The notes under the pieces: generated by a model
Told to the model about the DNA's origin: nothing
The model's input: the letters and a program-made list of their open reading frames with translations, nothing else
Databases searched by the model: none
In this document: piece by piece, positions 1 to 6,090 of the stretch
How the letters are laid out: the number at the start of each line of letters is the position of its first letter
How positions within the stretch are numbered: position 1 is the stretch's first letter
Assembly: GCA_016937825.1 (NCBI GenBank)
Contig: JAFGVT010000127.1
Location: forward strand, 1-11,493
DNA: 11,493 nucleotides
From: Fidelibacterota bacterium
GTDB taxonomy: Bacteria; Fidelibacterota; Fidelibacteria; Fidelibacterales; Fidelibacteraceae
Direction: 5' to 3'
Translations under genes and position numbers: made by a program

Positions 1-76
1 TGAAGGGCTTTTTTTTATGATTTAAGAATTGACGGATCCTTTTCCGGCAATATAAAAAGTTTCAGGTTGATTTTTT

Positions 77-107
77 TACTGCCGCCTACTGCCTGCTGCC
101 TGCCGCC
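77..107. repeat. Short degenerate heptamer repeat tract downstream of the M28 peptidase gene
   Basis: The tract reads as TACTGCC, GCC, TACTGCC, TGCTGCC, TGCCGCC and ends one base before the stop codon of the minus-strand peptidase gene. The unit TACTGCC occurs twice here and also twice in the longer tract on the other side of the same gene (1425-1431 and 1462-1468). The rest of bases 1-108 is AT-rich with T runs (13-20 and 71-77); I see no gene or convincing hairpin terminator in it. Confidence 0.7.
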
Positions 108-108
108 A

Positions 109-1275
109 TTAATACATATACCGGGCAATGATATCGATGAGGTACTTGATCTTGGAGCGTTCGTTGTGGCTCAGGCTCCCGTCCAGTTCGCACTGGCGGA
201 TGGAGCGCTGAAGAAAGTCCTTGATATTGTCCAGCTTGGTGGGGGAGTTCACGTCGCCCTGAATGAAACGTTTCTGCAGGAAATCGAACACGCTCTGATT
301 TCCCGCGATCTGTTCGTCGTCGTCCATGCGGGCGAAGATATCCTCAAGGGTGCTCAGGGTCGTCCGGTCGTCCTCGCCCAGACGGTCGTACACAAAGACC
401 TCCGCGGGGGCTTCCGCAAGAACGGATATCAAATAGGCGAGGTAATTGCTGATCGCGGTCAGTTTCGGGTAGTCCAGCTTTTCCGCGGAATCGTGGCAGG
501 TATGGTAGCTTTTGAACTTGCCCGCGGTCAGGAAGAGATAGGGCAGATCGTAACGGTGCAGAGGCACGTAGTCCCCCGAGGGAGGGATGGCGTGTGCGCC
601 GATGCGCATCGGGCTCAGACCGTTCACCGCATCCCGGATCTCGTCCAGCAGGGGTCCCGCGCCCGATTTTTCCGCGCCGATCACAAAGAAGATCTCCTGG
701 AATTTTTCGGGCACGCGGCCTTCGCCCATGCGGTGGGCCATCAGGTCCAGAATGATGGCAAGGTCGATGCGCTCGATGATCTCGGGGAAATCCTTGCAGA
801 AATGTTCCACGCCCATATGTTCGGAGTTGAAATACGGAGGCTCTTCCGCGTCAAAGCAGGTGATCAGGATGCTCCGGCGGTCGCCGACATGCTCCGTCTC
901 GGTCTCGATGAACTGTTTGCCCGCATGCAGGATCGCCGCGATGGCGGCGGCGTTGTCGTCCGCGCCGGGATAATATTTTAATTCGGTCTTATGTTTTCCC
1001 AGATGGTCGTAATGCGCGTCCATGAGGATAAAGCGGTCCATCAGCGCGCCTTTTCCCGGAATGATCCCGATGATGTTCGAGCCCGTTTCGCCCTCCGGCA
1101 GTCCGCCGAAGGGATGCACGAAACCGTTGATCCCCCCGAAGGGATGGATACCCGCCCGGATCATATTGTCGACGATATAGCGCCGCGCGGCCGCGGACCC
1201 GGGCGTGCCGGTCCGCCTTCCGTTGCATTCGCGGGAAGCGAGGTAATGCACGATGTCGATAATAGGATCTGTCAT
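109..1275 (-). CDS. M28-family zinc metallopeptidase (aminopeptidase-like), probably cytoplasmic
   Basis: The 388-residue product looks like a di-zinc exopeptidase of the M28 family, whose members remove N-terminal residues or act on related small substrates. Numbered from the ATG at 1275, the ligand set appears complete: H88 and D90 in DAHYDHLG, D106 in GADDN, E144/E145 in FDAEEP, D177 in ILDLMAH, and H258 in YHTCHDSAEKLDY. The order and spacing fit the Aeromonas-type aminopeptidase fold. Neither candidate start gives a signal peptide, unlike many secreted M28 enzymes. Residues from about 290 onward form a charged, probably helical extension beyond the catalytic core. A TTG at 1284 would add three residues. 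I prefer the ATG because a weak GGA lies 4 bases upstream of it, though neither start has a strong ribosome-binding site. The gene follows the transporter on the same strand but is separated from it by 227 bases, mostly repeats, so co-transcription is uncertain. Substrate is unknown. Confidence 0.88.
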   Translation of the reverse strand: MTDPIIDIVHYLASRECNGRRTGTPGSAAARRYIVDNMIRAGIHPFGGINGFVHPFGGLPEGETGSNIIGIIPGKGALMDRFILMDAHYDHLGKHKTELKYYPGADDNAAAIAAILHAGKQFIETETEHVGDRRSILITCFDAEEPPYFNSEHMGVEHFCKDFPEIIERIDLAIILDLMAHRMGEGRVPEKFQEIFFVIGAEKSGAGPLLDEIRDAVNGLSPMRIGAHAIPPSGDYVPLHRYDLPYLFLTAGKFKSYHTCHDSAEKLDYPKLTAISNYLAYLISVLAEAPAEVFVYDRLGEDDRTTLSTLEDIFARMDDDEQIAGNQSVFDFLQKRFIQGDVNSPTKLDNIKDFLQRSIRQCELDGSLSHNERSKIKYLIDIIARYMY

Positions 1276-1323
1276 AACGTCCAAGATTAAAGAATTCGGG
1301 ACACATAATGAAGTGTTATTTTG

Positions 1324-1386
1324 AGCCGTCAGCCGTTAGCTATCAGCCCTCAGCTGTCAGCCATTAGCTATTAGCTGTCAGCTATC
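1324..1386. repeat. Nine imperfect tandem heptamers, consensus AGCYRTY
   Basis: Nine consecutive 7-base units can be read without a gap: AGCCGTC, AGCCGTT, AGCTATC, AGCCCTC, AGCTGTC, AGCCATT, AGCTATT, AGCTGTC, AGCTATC. The variation is almost entirely pyrimidine-for-pyrimidine or purine-for-purine at fixed positions. The tract lies in the intergenic region between the transporter stop and the peptidase start and leads into a second heptamer family. The type resembles the short tandem heptanucleotide repeats known from intergenic DNA of cyanobacteria and other bacteria; function is unknown. Confidence 0.85.
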
Positions 1387-1389
1387 AGC

Positions 1390-1489
1390 TTCTGCCTTCT
1401 GGCTTCCGGCTACTGTCTACCGTCTACTGCCTGCCCTGCGAAGCCTTGGCGAAGCGGGGTCTACTGCCTTCTGGCTTCTGTCTTCAGTC
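1390..1489. repeat. Second heptamer family (consensus TWCYGBC) around a GCGAAGC direct repeat
   Basis: After a 3-base phase slip the 7-base periodicity continues: TTCTGCC, TTCTGGC, TTCCGGC, TACTGTC, TACCGTC, TACTGCC (1390-1431), then after an interruption TACTGCC, TTCTGGC, TTCTGTC, TTCAGTC (1462-1489). The interruption contains two copies of GCGAAGC (1438-1444 and 1449-1455) separated by CTTG, flanked by CCC (1434-1436) and GGGG (1456-1459). The tract ends 13 bases from the stop codon of the transporter gene. I see no conventional terminator for that gene, so the tract may lie within its transcript. Confidence 0.8.
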
Positions 1490-1502
1490 TTTCAACCCTA
1501 AA

Positions 1503-3128
1503 CTATAAAAGTATTCCCGCGATGGTGGCGGTGATCCAGCTTGCGATCGCGCCGCCGAACATGGCTTTGAGCGCGATCTTGGCGAGGGTGTTCTTCCGGC
1601 CGGGCGCCAGGGCGCCGATGCCGCCCAGCTGGATCCCGATGGAGGAGAAGTTCGCGAACCCGCAGATCGCATAGGTCGCGATGGTCTGTGCGCGTTCGTC
1701 GATCACGCCGTTCTGGATGTAAGTGCCCAGGGTGCCGTAGGCGACGAACTCGTTCAGGGCGATCTTCATGCCCAGCAGGTTCCCGACCTCGGCGGCGTAG
1801 TTCCACGAGACGCCCATCAGCCAGGCAAGGGGACGGAAAATGAACCCGAAGAGCGTTTGAATGGAGCCGGGGAAGATGCCCGCATATTCGCCCTTGACGG
1901 GCGAGAAGCCGCTGCCGGTCGCATAAACGAAGTAGTCCTTGCCCAGAAGCTTGCCGTCGATCAGTCCGTCCAGCCAGCTGAACCCCAGGTCGATCACGGC
2001 AATGATCGCAATGAATCCGATCAGCATGGCGCCGACGTTGACGGCCAGTTTCAGTCCGTCCGTAATGCCGTTGCTCAGGGCGCCCAGGACATTCTGGGAG
2101 CGTTCCATCTGCGGCATTTTCACCATGCCGGAGGTTTTCGATTCCTTGATCTCGGGATAGATGATCTTTCCGATGACCAGGGCGGCCGGGGCGGACATCA
2201 CGGAGGCCGCGACCAGATGGCCGGCATTGACCCCCATGGCGATGTAGCCCGCGAGCACGCCGCCGGCGATGGTGGCGAAACCGCCGACCATGACGGTCAG
2301 CAGTTCGGACTCGGTCATCTCATTTAAAAAAGGCTTGATCAGCAGGGGCGCTTCCGTCTGGCCGACAAAGATGTTCGCCGAACAGGACAGCGTTTCCGCA
2401 CCGCTGGTCCCCATGGTCCAGCTCATGAATTTCGCCATGGCTTCCACGACCCGCTGCATGATCCCGAAATGGTAAAGGATGCTGATGAAACCCCCGAAGA
2501 AAATGATCGTGGGAAGCACCACGAAAGCAAAAAGATATCCGAAGCCCGGCCACGAGGAGGTGGCGGGGAAGAAGTGCTCGGTCCGCGCCAGGTTGCCGAA
2601 GAGGAACTCAGCGCCGTAAAGGGACATGCTCAGAAATTTCGCCACGCCGTCGCTGAAGGACTGAAAGATCGCCTGGCCGTAGAGTCCCCGCGCGACCGGC
2701 GCCGTGAAGATAGAGATCACCAGCAGGGCGTTCAGATAGGGTTTGATGCGCTCCGATTTGAGAAAGAATTTATTCAGCAGCATCGCCAGGAGAACAACGA
2801 GGATCAGCAGGGAGAAGGAGATAACCTGCAGCAGCAGGAAGATCAGGGCGCTCAGCGCCGCGGACGCCAGAACGATCCCCGTGACCCACAGGATCTTCAG
2901 CCAAGAAGTCCGGATCCTGTCCCGGAAAATGAACACGATCAGCAGGAGCGCGAAGATCGCCATCCCGACCCAGCTTGCGGGGGTTTTCTGAAGGATGATC
3001 ACGGCGAACAGGAACTGAAGAAAGAGGCCCCAGACCACGGTGCGGAGATTCACCTTGTCCTTATGGTAGGATAAAAGCCACGCAATGAGCAGGAGTACAA
3101 GCAGGCCCAATAAACTGATCAATTTCAT
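1503..3128 (-). CDS. Concentrative nucleoside transporter (CNT/NupC family), sodium-coupled type, enlarged N-terminal region
   Basis: This 541-residue inner-membrane protein should import nucleosides with a cation gradient. Family signatures are strong: SANIFVGQTEAPLL (250-263), GGFATIAGGVLAGY (282-295), NEFVAY (459-464) and CGFANFSSIGI (489-499). Against the Vibrio cholerae CNT structure (numbering recalled), base-binding Q154/T155/E156 correspond to Q257/T258/E259. Ribose-binding E332/N368/S371 correspond to E460/N493/S496. Sodium-site N149/V152/S183/I184 correspond to N252/V255/T286/I287. The protein is about 120 residues longer than the roughly 400-420 usual in bacteria; the excess is a hydrophobic stretch at about 50-145. 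Start choice: the ATG at 3128 has GAGGG 4 bases upstream and opens directly into the first membrane helix. An in-frame start at 3290 would add 54 unlikely residues and overlap the divergent gene. Base versus ribonucleoside preference cannot be read from the sequence. Confidence 0.93.
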   Translation of the reverse strand: MKLISLLGLLVLLLIAWLLSYHKDKVNLRTVVWGLFLQFLFAVIILQKTPASWVGMAIFALLLIVFIFRDRIRTSWLKILWVTGIVLASAALSALIFLLLQVISFSLLILVVLLAMLLNKFFLKSERIKPYLNALLVISIFTAPVARGLYGQAIFQSFSDGVAKFLSMSLYGAEFLFGNLARTEHFFPATSSWPGFGYLFAFVVLPTIIFFGGFISILYHFGIMQRVVEAMAKFMSWTMGTSGAETLSCSANIFVGQTEAPLLIKPFLNEMTESELLTVMVGGFATIAGGVLAGYIAMGVNAGHLVAASVMSAPAALVIGKIIYPEIKESKTSGMVKMPQMERSQNVLGALSNGITDGLKLAVNVGAMLIGFIAIIAVIDLGFSWLDGLIDGKLLGKDYFVYATGSGFSPVKGEYAGIFPGSIQTLFGFIFRPLAWLMGVSWNYAAEVGNLLGMKIALNEFVAYGTLGTYIQNGVIDERAQTIATYAICGFANFSSIGIQLGGIGALAPGRKNTLAKIALKAMFGGAIASWITATIAGILL

Positions 3129-3132
3129 ATTA

Positions 3133-3137
3133 CCCTC
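3133..3137 (-). promoter_or_regulatory. Ribosome-binding site fixing the transporter start
   Basis: On the minus strand GAGGG lies 4 bases before the ATG at 3128. It supports that start over the longer in-frame option at 3290. Confidence 0.65.
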
Positions 3138-3148
3138 GGATTTTATAT

Positions 3149-3154
3149 AGTATA
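3149..3154 (-). promoter_or_regulatory. Candidate -10 element for the nucleoside transporter gene
   Basis: The minus strand reads TATACT here, which would place the transcript start near 3142 and leave a leader of about 14 bases that includes the GAGGG site. There is no convincing -35 hexamer; TTTACT (3175-3180, minus strand) is 20 bases away, longer than usual. It overlaps the candidate -10 element of the divergent gene. Confidence 0.4.
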
Positions 3155-3174
3155 TTTTCGCGCGAACTAAAAAT
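3151..3174 (+). promoter_or_regulatory. Candidate promoter/leader of the 933-residue secreted protein gene
   Basis: TATATT (3151-3156) is followed after 8 bases by AACTAAAAAT (3165-3174) and after a further 18 bases by the ATG at 3193. The same elements with the same two spacings precede the polysaccharide export gene (6049-6072). No clear -35 element is visible. AGGAAG (3183-3188) is the ribosome-binding site. Confidence 0.45.
3157..3166. promoter_or_regulatory. Perfect 10-base palindrome TTCGCGCGAA, possible operator
   Basis: TTCGCGCGAA is its own reverse complement. It lies in the 64-base gap between divergent genes, directly downstream of the plus-strand -10 candidate and directly upstream of the minus-strand one. 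A protein bound here could affect both transcripts. The binding role is an inference from position and symmetry only. Confidence 0.35.
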
Positions 3175-3192
3175 AGTAAACCAGGAAGAAAT

Positions 3193-5994
3193 ATGAAACT
3201 TAAAAATGCGCTAAAACCCCGCATTCTCATGCTCCCGCTCCTCATCTCGATCACCTTCGCCGGCATGGACCTTTCCGAACCGGTGTTCATTCCCTGGGGG
3301 GAAGGTCCCCGGGAAGTCCGGCATGTCGCCTATCCCGGATTGCACGGAGGCCCTCTCTCCTTTCAGATACAGAACGATGAGATCATCATTTATGATACCG
3401 AGAACAGGCAGTTAAAGACCTTCGGGTCCGAAGGCCTGAGGCGCACGATGCTTCTGGACGAGCCCCGGATCCTGGACTTTTATGTCAGGGACGAGCGGAC
3501 CCTCTACCTTCAGAGCGACCGGCAGCTCTTCCGCCGCGAGAACGGCGAGACGCGCCTGCTGTCCGGGATCGAAGACCCGAAGGGCATGTTCCTGGGGCTT
3601 CGTAGCGACAAGGGCAGGATCATCGCCCGCACGGCGGAAGGCGGGATCGACTGCGAAACGCCCCGGCTGGATAAACCCGCCGGCATTTCCGTCCCCCGGG
3701 TGACCCGCCGTCTTCCCGACCGCGTGCAGGTCCGCTTCGGCGAACGCACGGTCTCCCTCACGGTGCCGGACGTCGGCTCCGTGGACTACCTGGGAAGCAC
3801 GCCGGACGGCTTGCATTATATCTATGCCGAATCCATACTCCGGCATGTCCCGGTCGCCGTGGACCGCTATGTTTACCTGATCGACGAACAGGCCCGGACC
3901 CATGCGGCGATCCGGCTGCCCCGCCAGCAGTTTACCTACGTGTTCAAAGAATTCATCGTCGACGAAGCGGGTGCCTTCTGGCACATGCAGTCCTCACAGG
4001 ACGGCATTCACATCATCCGCTGGGCATACGACGGGACTGCGTCGCAGGAGGTTCAGACCTATCCCGACACCTTCAGCGAGATCTGTCATTTCAACGGATA
4101 CAGCGCACCCGAGCCCGCGATCGCCAATCCGCCGCTGAACAAAAGCGCCGCCGCGTCCGTGACGGCCGTGACCCGTGCCGAAGCCCTGGCGATCGCCAAC
4201 GATCATGTCGTGCATGTGTGGACCGCCACCGCCGCGAACATCGGAACGACCGCGACGGTCACCACGCCCGCCTGGATCCAGGTCGGCCAAAATGTCAGCA
4301 TTCCCTACAAATGGGGCGGATGGAACACCATCGCCCAGTTCGATGCGGGGATCGCCGCCGGGAAACTGGCAGGCGATATCAATACTCAAGTTGTGGACTG
4401 GGGCAATTCGGTCGGGAACGATTGCTCGGGTTATGTCAGCATCTGCTGGAAGACCGCCCAAAAATACGGCACCAGCACCATCAGCAGCGTTTCTTATCAG
4501 CTCCCCAGCGTGAACGATCTTCTCCCGGGGGATGCCACGAACAAGTCCGGCAGCCATATCCGGCTCTTTGTGGAATGGACGGACGACGGGAAACTGATCC
4601 AGGCCGAAGCGACCAGCAGCGGGATTCCCGGCTGGTTCACCCGCTACTACACCTGGACCGTCAGCGGGATCACGGGCTATGTCCCGATCCGCTACAACAG
4701 CATGGTGGGTGCCCAGGGACCCCGCCCGACCCTGCTTTTCGCCGTCGCGGAAGGCGACTCGGTGGATCTTGCCTGGACCGCGGACGAGAGCGTTGATTTT
4801 ACCGGTTACCGGATCTCCCGGAAATTATGCGGCGAAGATGCCTTCACGCCCGTCCAAAACATACCCAAAGGCACACTGTCCGCCCGCATCGCCCAGCCGG
4901 CAACCACACATTACGATTATCGCATCAGCTCCTATATCCAGAGTGAAAATACCTCCGAACCGGTCAGCGATGTCTATTCCGTCAAACATTTGAGCGCAGA
5001 CAAACAGATCCTGATCGTGGACGGTTTCGACCGTTTCAGCGGGACCGGCTCCTACGCTTACCCGACCCATGATTTCGTCGCGCAGAACGCAAAGGCCCTG
5101 GACTGCCGGAATGTCGCCTACGAAAGCTGCGCCAACGAAGCCGTCATTGACGGCCGTGTCGACCTGAAGGACTACGACCTGGTCTGGTGGATCCTGGGAG
5201 ACGAGAGCACTGAGGATGAGACCTTCAATGATATCGAGCAGGACAGCGTCGAGAGCTACCTCGACCGCGGCGGCAAATTCTTTGTCAGCGGGTCCGAGAT
5301 CGGCTGGGATCTGGATAATCGCGGCACCGTAGCGGACAAGGCATTTTTTAACACCTATTTAAAAGCCGCGTATGCCGCCGATGATGCCGCCAATTACAGC
5401 GTTCTGGGCGCGGCCGGAACCGTTTTTGAAGGCCTGCAGTATGCCTATTCCGAGACCGGCAGCCAGGCCGGGACCTTCCCCGAAGATTACCCCGATGTTC
5501 TGAGCGCTTCCGGCGGGTCCGTCACCGCAATGAAATACGGGAACGATCTGAGGGCGGCCCTTATCTATGAAGGCAACGCCCCCGGCGGCAGCGTTCCCGG
5601 CAAGGTCATGGTGATGGGCTTTCCCTTTGAGACCATTACAACGGAATATTCCAAAACGGAAGTCGCCGGGTTCATCCTGCGCTTTATGGGGTATGAGGTC
5701 GAACTGGCCGCCCGGGACCTGGCGCCGAACAGCTTCGAACTCTACGCGAACTATCCCAATCCCTTCAATCCCCGCACGACCCTGGCCTATCGGCTTGAGA
5801 CCCCCGCCTATGTGGAACTCGATATTTTCAATATCCGCGGAGAATTTGTTGAGCGGATCGTCGCCCGAAACCAGGACCCCGGCCGGCATGAGATCGTTTT
5901 TGACGGAACAAATCGGCCCGCCGGCATGTATGTGTATCGTTTGAATACCGATCACCGGGTACGGACAGTGGGAAAAATGACCTTGCTAAAGTAA
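3193..5994 (+). CDS. Large secreted modular protein with a divergent NlpC/P60-like cysteine hydrolase, FnIII, ThuA/GATase-like and FlgD/T9SS-type C-terminal domains
   Basis: The 933-residue protein begins with a signal peptide (basic start, hydrophobic 11-22, likely cut after TFA-23). Residues about 30-300 are beta-rich with propeller-like repeats such as NDEIIIYDTENRQLKTFG. Residues about 365-500 resemble NlpC/P60 peptidases: IPYKWGG (370-376), nucleophile C411 in NDCSGYV, LLPGD (443-447), H455 in GSHIRLFVEW, and Q470 where E. coli Spr has its second histidine. About 28 extra residues separate WGG from the cysteine. Residues about 512-598 look like an FnIII domain (DLAWTADE, TGYRISRK). Residues 605-835 look like a ThuA/GATase fold (ILIVDGFDR; YLDRGGKFFVSGSEIGWD) of the kind found in proteins often labelled xanthan lyase. 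Residues 843-933 form a FlgD/Por-type tail (NYPNPFNP at 853-860) that suggests type IX-like export or surface attachment. It probably hydrolyses an amide bond in a peptide or wall substrate outside the cell; the substrate is unknown. The start is supported by AGGAAG at 3183. Confidence 0.82.
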   Translation: MKLKNALKPRILMLPLLISITFAGMDLSEPVFIPWGEGPREVRHVAYPGLHGGPLSFQIQNDEIIIYDTENRQLKTFGSEGLRRTMLLDEPRILDFYVRDERTLYLQSDRQLFRRENGETRLLSGIEDPKGMFLGLRSDKGRIIARTAEGGIDCETPRLDKPAGISVPRVTRRLPDRVQVRFGERTVSLTVPDVGSVDYLGSTPDGLHYIYAESILRHVPVAVDRYVYLIDEQARTHAAIRLPRQQFTYVFKEFIVDEAGAFWHMQSSQDGIHIIRWAYDGTASQEVQTYPDTFSEICHFNGYSAPEPAIANPPLNKSAAASVTAVTRAEALAIANDHVVHVWTATAANIGTTATVTTPAWIQVGQNVSIPYKWGGWNTIAQFDAGIAAGKLAGDINTQVVDWGNSVGNDCSGYVSICWKTAQKYGTSTISSVSYQLPSVNDLLPGDATNKSGSHIRLFVEWTDDGKLIQAEATSSGIPGWFTRYYTWTVSGITGYVPIRYNSMVGAQGPRPTLLFAVAEGDSVDLAWTADESVDFTGYRISRKLCGEDAFTPVQNIPKGTLSARIAQPATTHYDYRISSYIQSENTSEPVSDVYSVKHLSADKQILIVDGFDRFSGTGSYAYPTHDFVAQNAKALDCRNVAYESCANEAVIDGRVDLKDYDLVWWILGDESTEDETFNDIEQDSVESYLDRGGKFFVSGSEIGWDLDNRGTVADKAFFNTYLKAAYAADDAANYSVLGAAGTVFEGLQYAYSETGSQAGTFPEDYPDVLSASGGSVTAMKYGNDLRAALIYEGNAPGGSVPGKVMVMGFPFETITTEYSKTEVAGFILRFMGYEVELAARDLAPNSFELYANYPNPFNPRTTLAYRLETPAYVELDIFNIRGEFVERIVARNQDPGRHEIVFDGTNRPAGMYVYRLNTDHRVRTVGKMTLLK

Positions 5995-6048
5995 AGGCAG
6001 GCAGATAAAAAATTTTTAATTCGGGACATAATAAGCTATATTTACCGA

Positions 6049-6072
6049 TATACTACGTGCTTAACTAAAAAT
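6049..6072 (+). promoter_or_regulatory. Candidate promoter/leader of the polysaccharide operon
   Basis: TATACT (6049-6054), 8 bases, AACTAAAAAT (6063-6072), then 18 bases to the ATG at 6091. The arrangement matches that before the gene at 3193 base-for-base in spacing. The 96-base gap after the upstream gene and the lack of another promoter before the following tightly packed genes make this the likely operon promoter. The -35 region is poor (GGGACA at 6023-6028 is 20 bases away). No hairpin terminator is visible after the stop at 5994. Confidence 0.45.
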
Positions 6073-6090
6073 GGCCTCAAAAAGGAGTTC

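Noticed and set aside
1..30. Terminator tail at the window edge (GGGC followed by a T run)
   Set aside because: The upstream half of any hairpin would lie outside the window, so it cannot be supported.
67..981. 304-codon plus-strand open frame opposite the M28 gene
   Set aside because: It is antisense to a gene with a full set of zinc ligands; its product has no recognisable motif and starts in the T-run/repeat. Long antisense frames are expected in GC-rich DNA.
1324..1489. CRISPR array
   Set aside because: The repeat unit is 7 bases, imperfect and contiguous, with no spacers of regular length and no cas genes nearby.
2469..3074. 201-codon plus-strand frame opposite the transporter gene
   Set aside because: The product is extremely rich in charged residues, the mirror of a hydrophobic membrane protein on the other strand, with no motif and no ribosome-binding site I could support.
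3129..3290. 54-residue N-terminal extension of the nucleoside transporter from an in-frame start at 3290
   Set aside because: It would overlap the divergent secreted-protein gene by 98 bases. The extra residues precede a family-typical first helix, and a good ribosome-binding site supports the start at 3128.
3412..4557. Two long minus-strand frames (3412-3984 and 3994-4557) inside the secreted-protein gene
   Set aside because: They are shadows of GC-rich coding sequence. The plus-strand frame has a signal peptide, ordered domains and a FlgD-type tail, while these have none.
5995..6032. Rho-independent terminator after the secreted-protein gene
   Set aside because: The only inverted repeat is an A/T palindrome (TAAAAAATTTTTA), with no GC-rich stem, so it is not a credible terminator.
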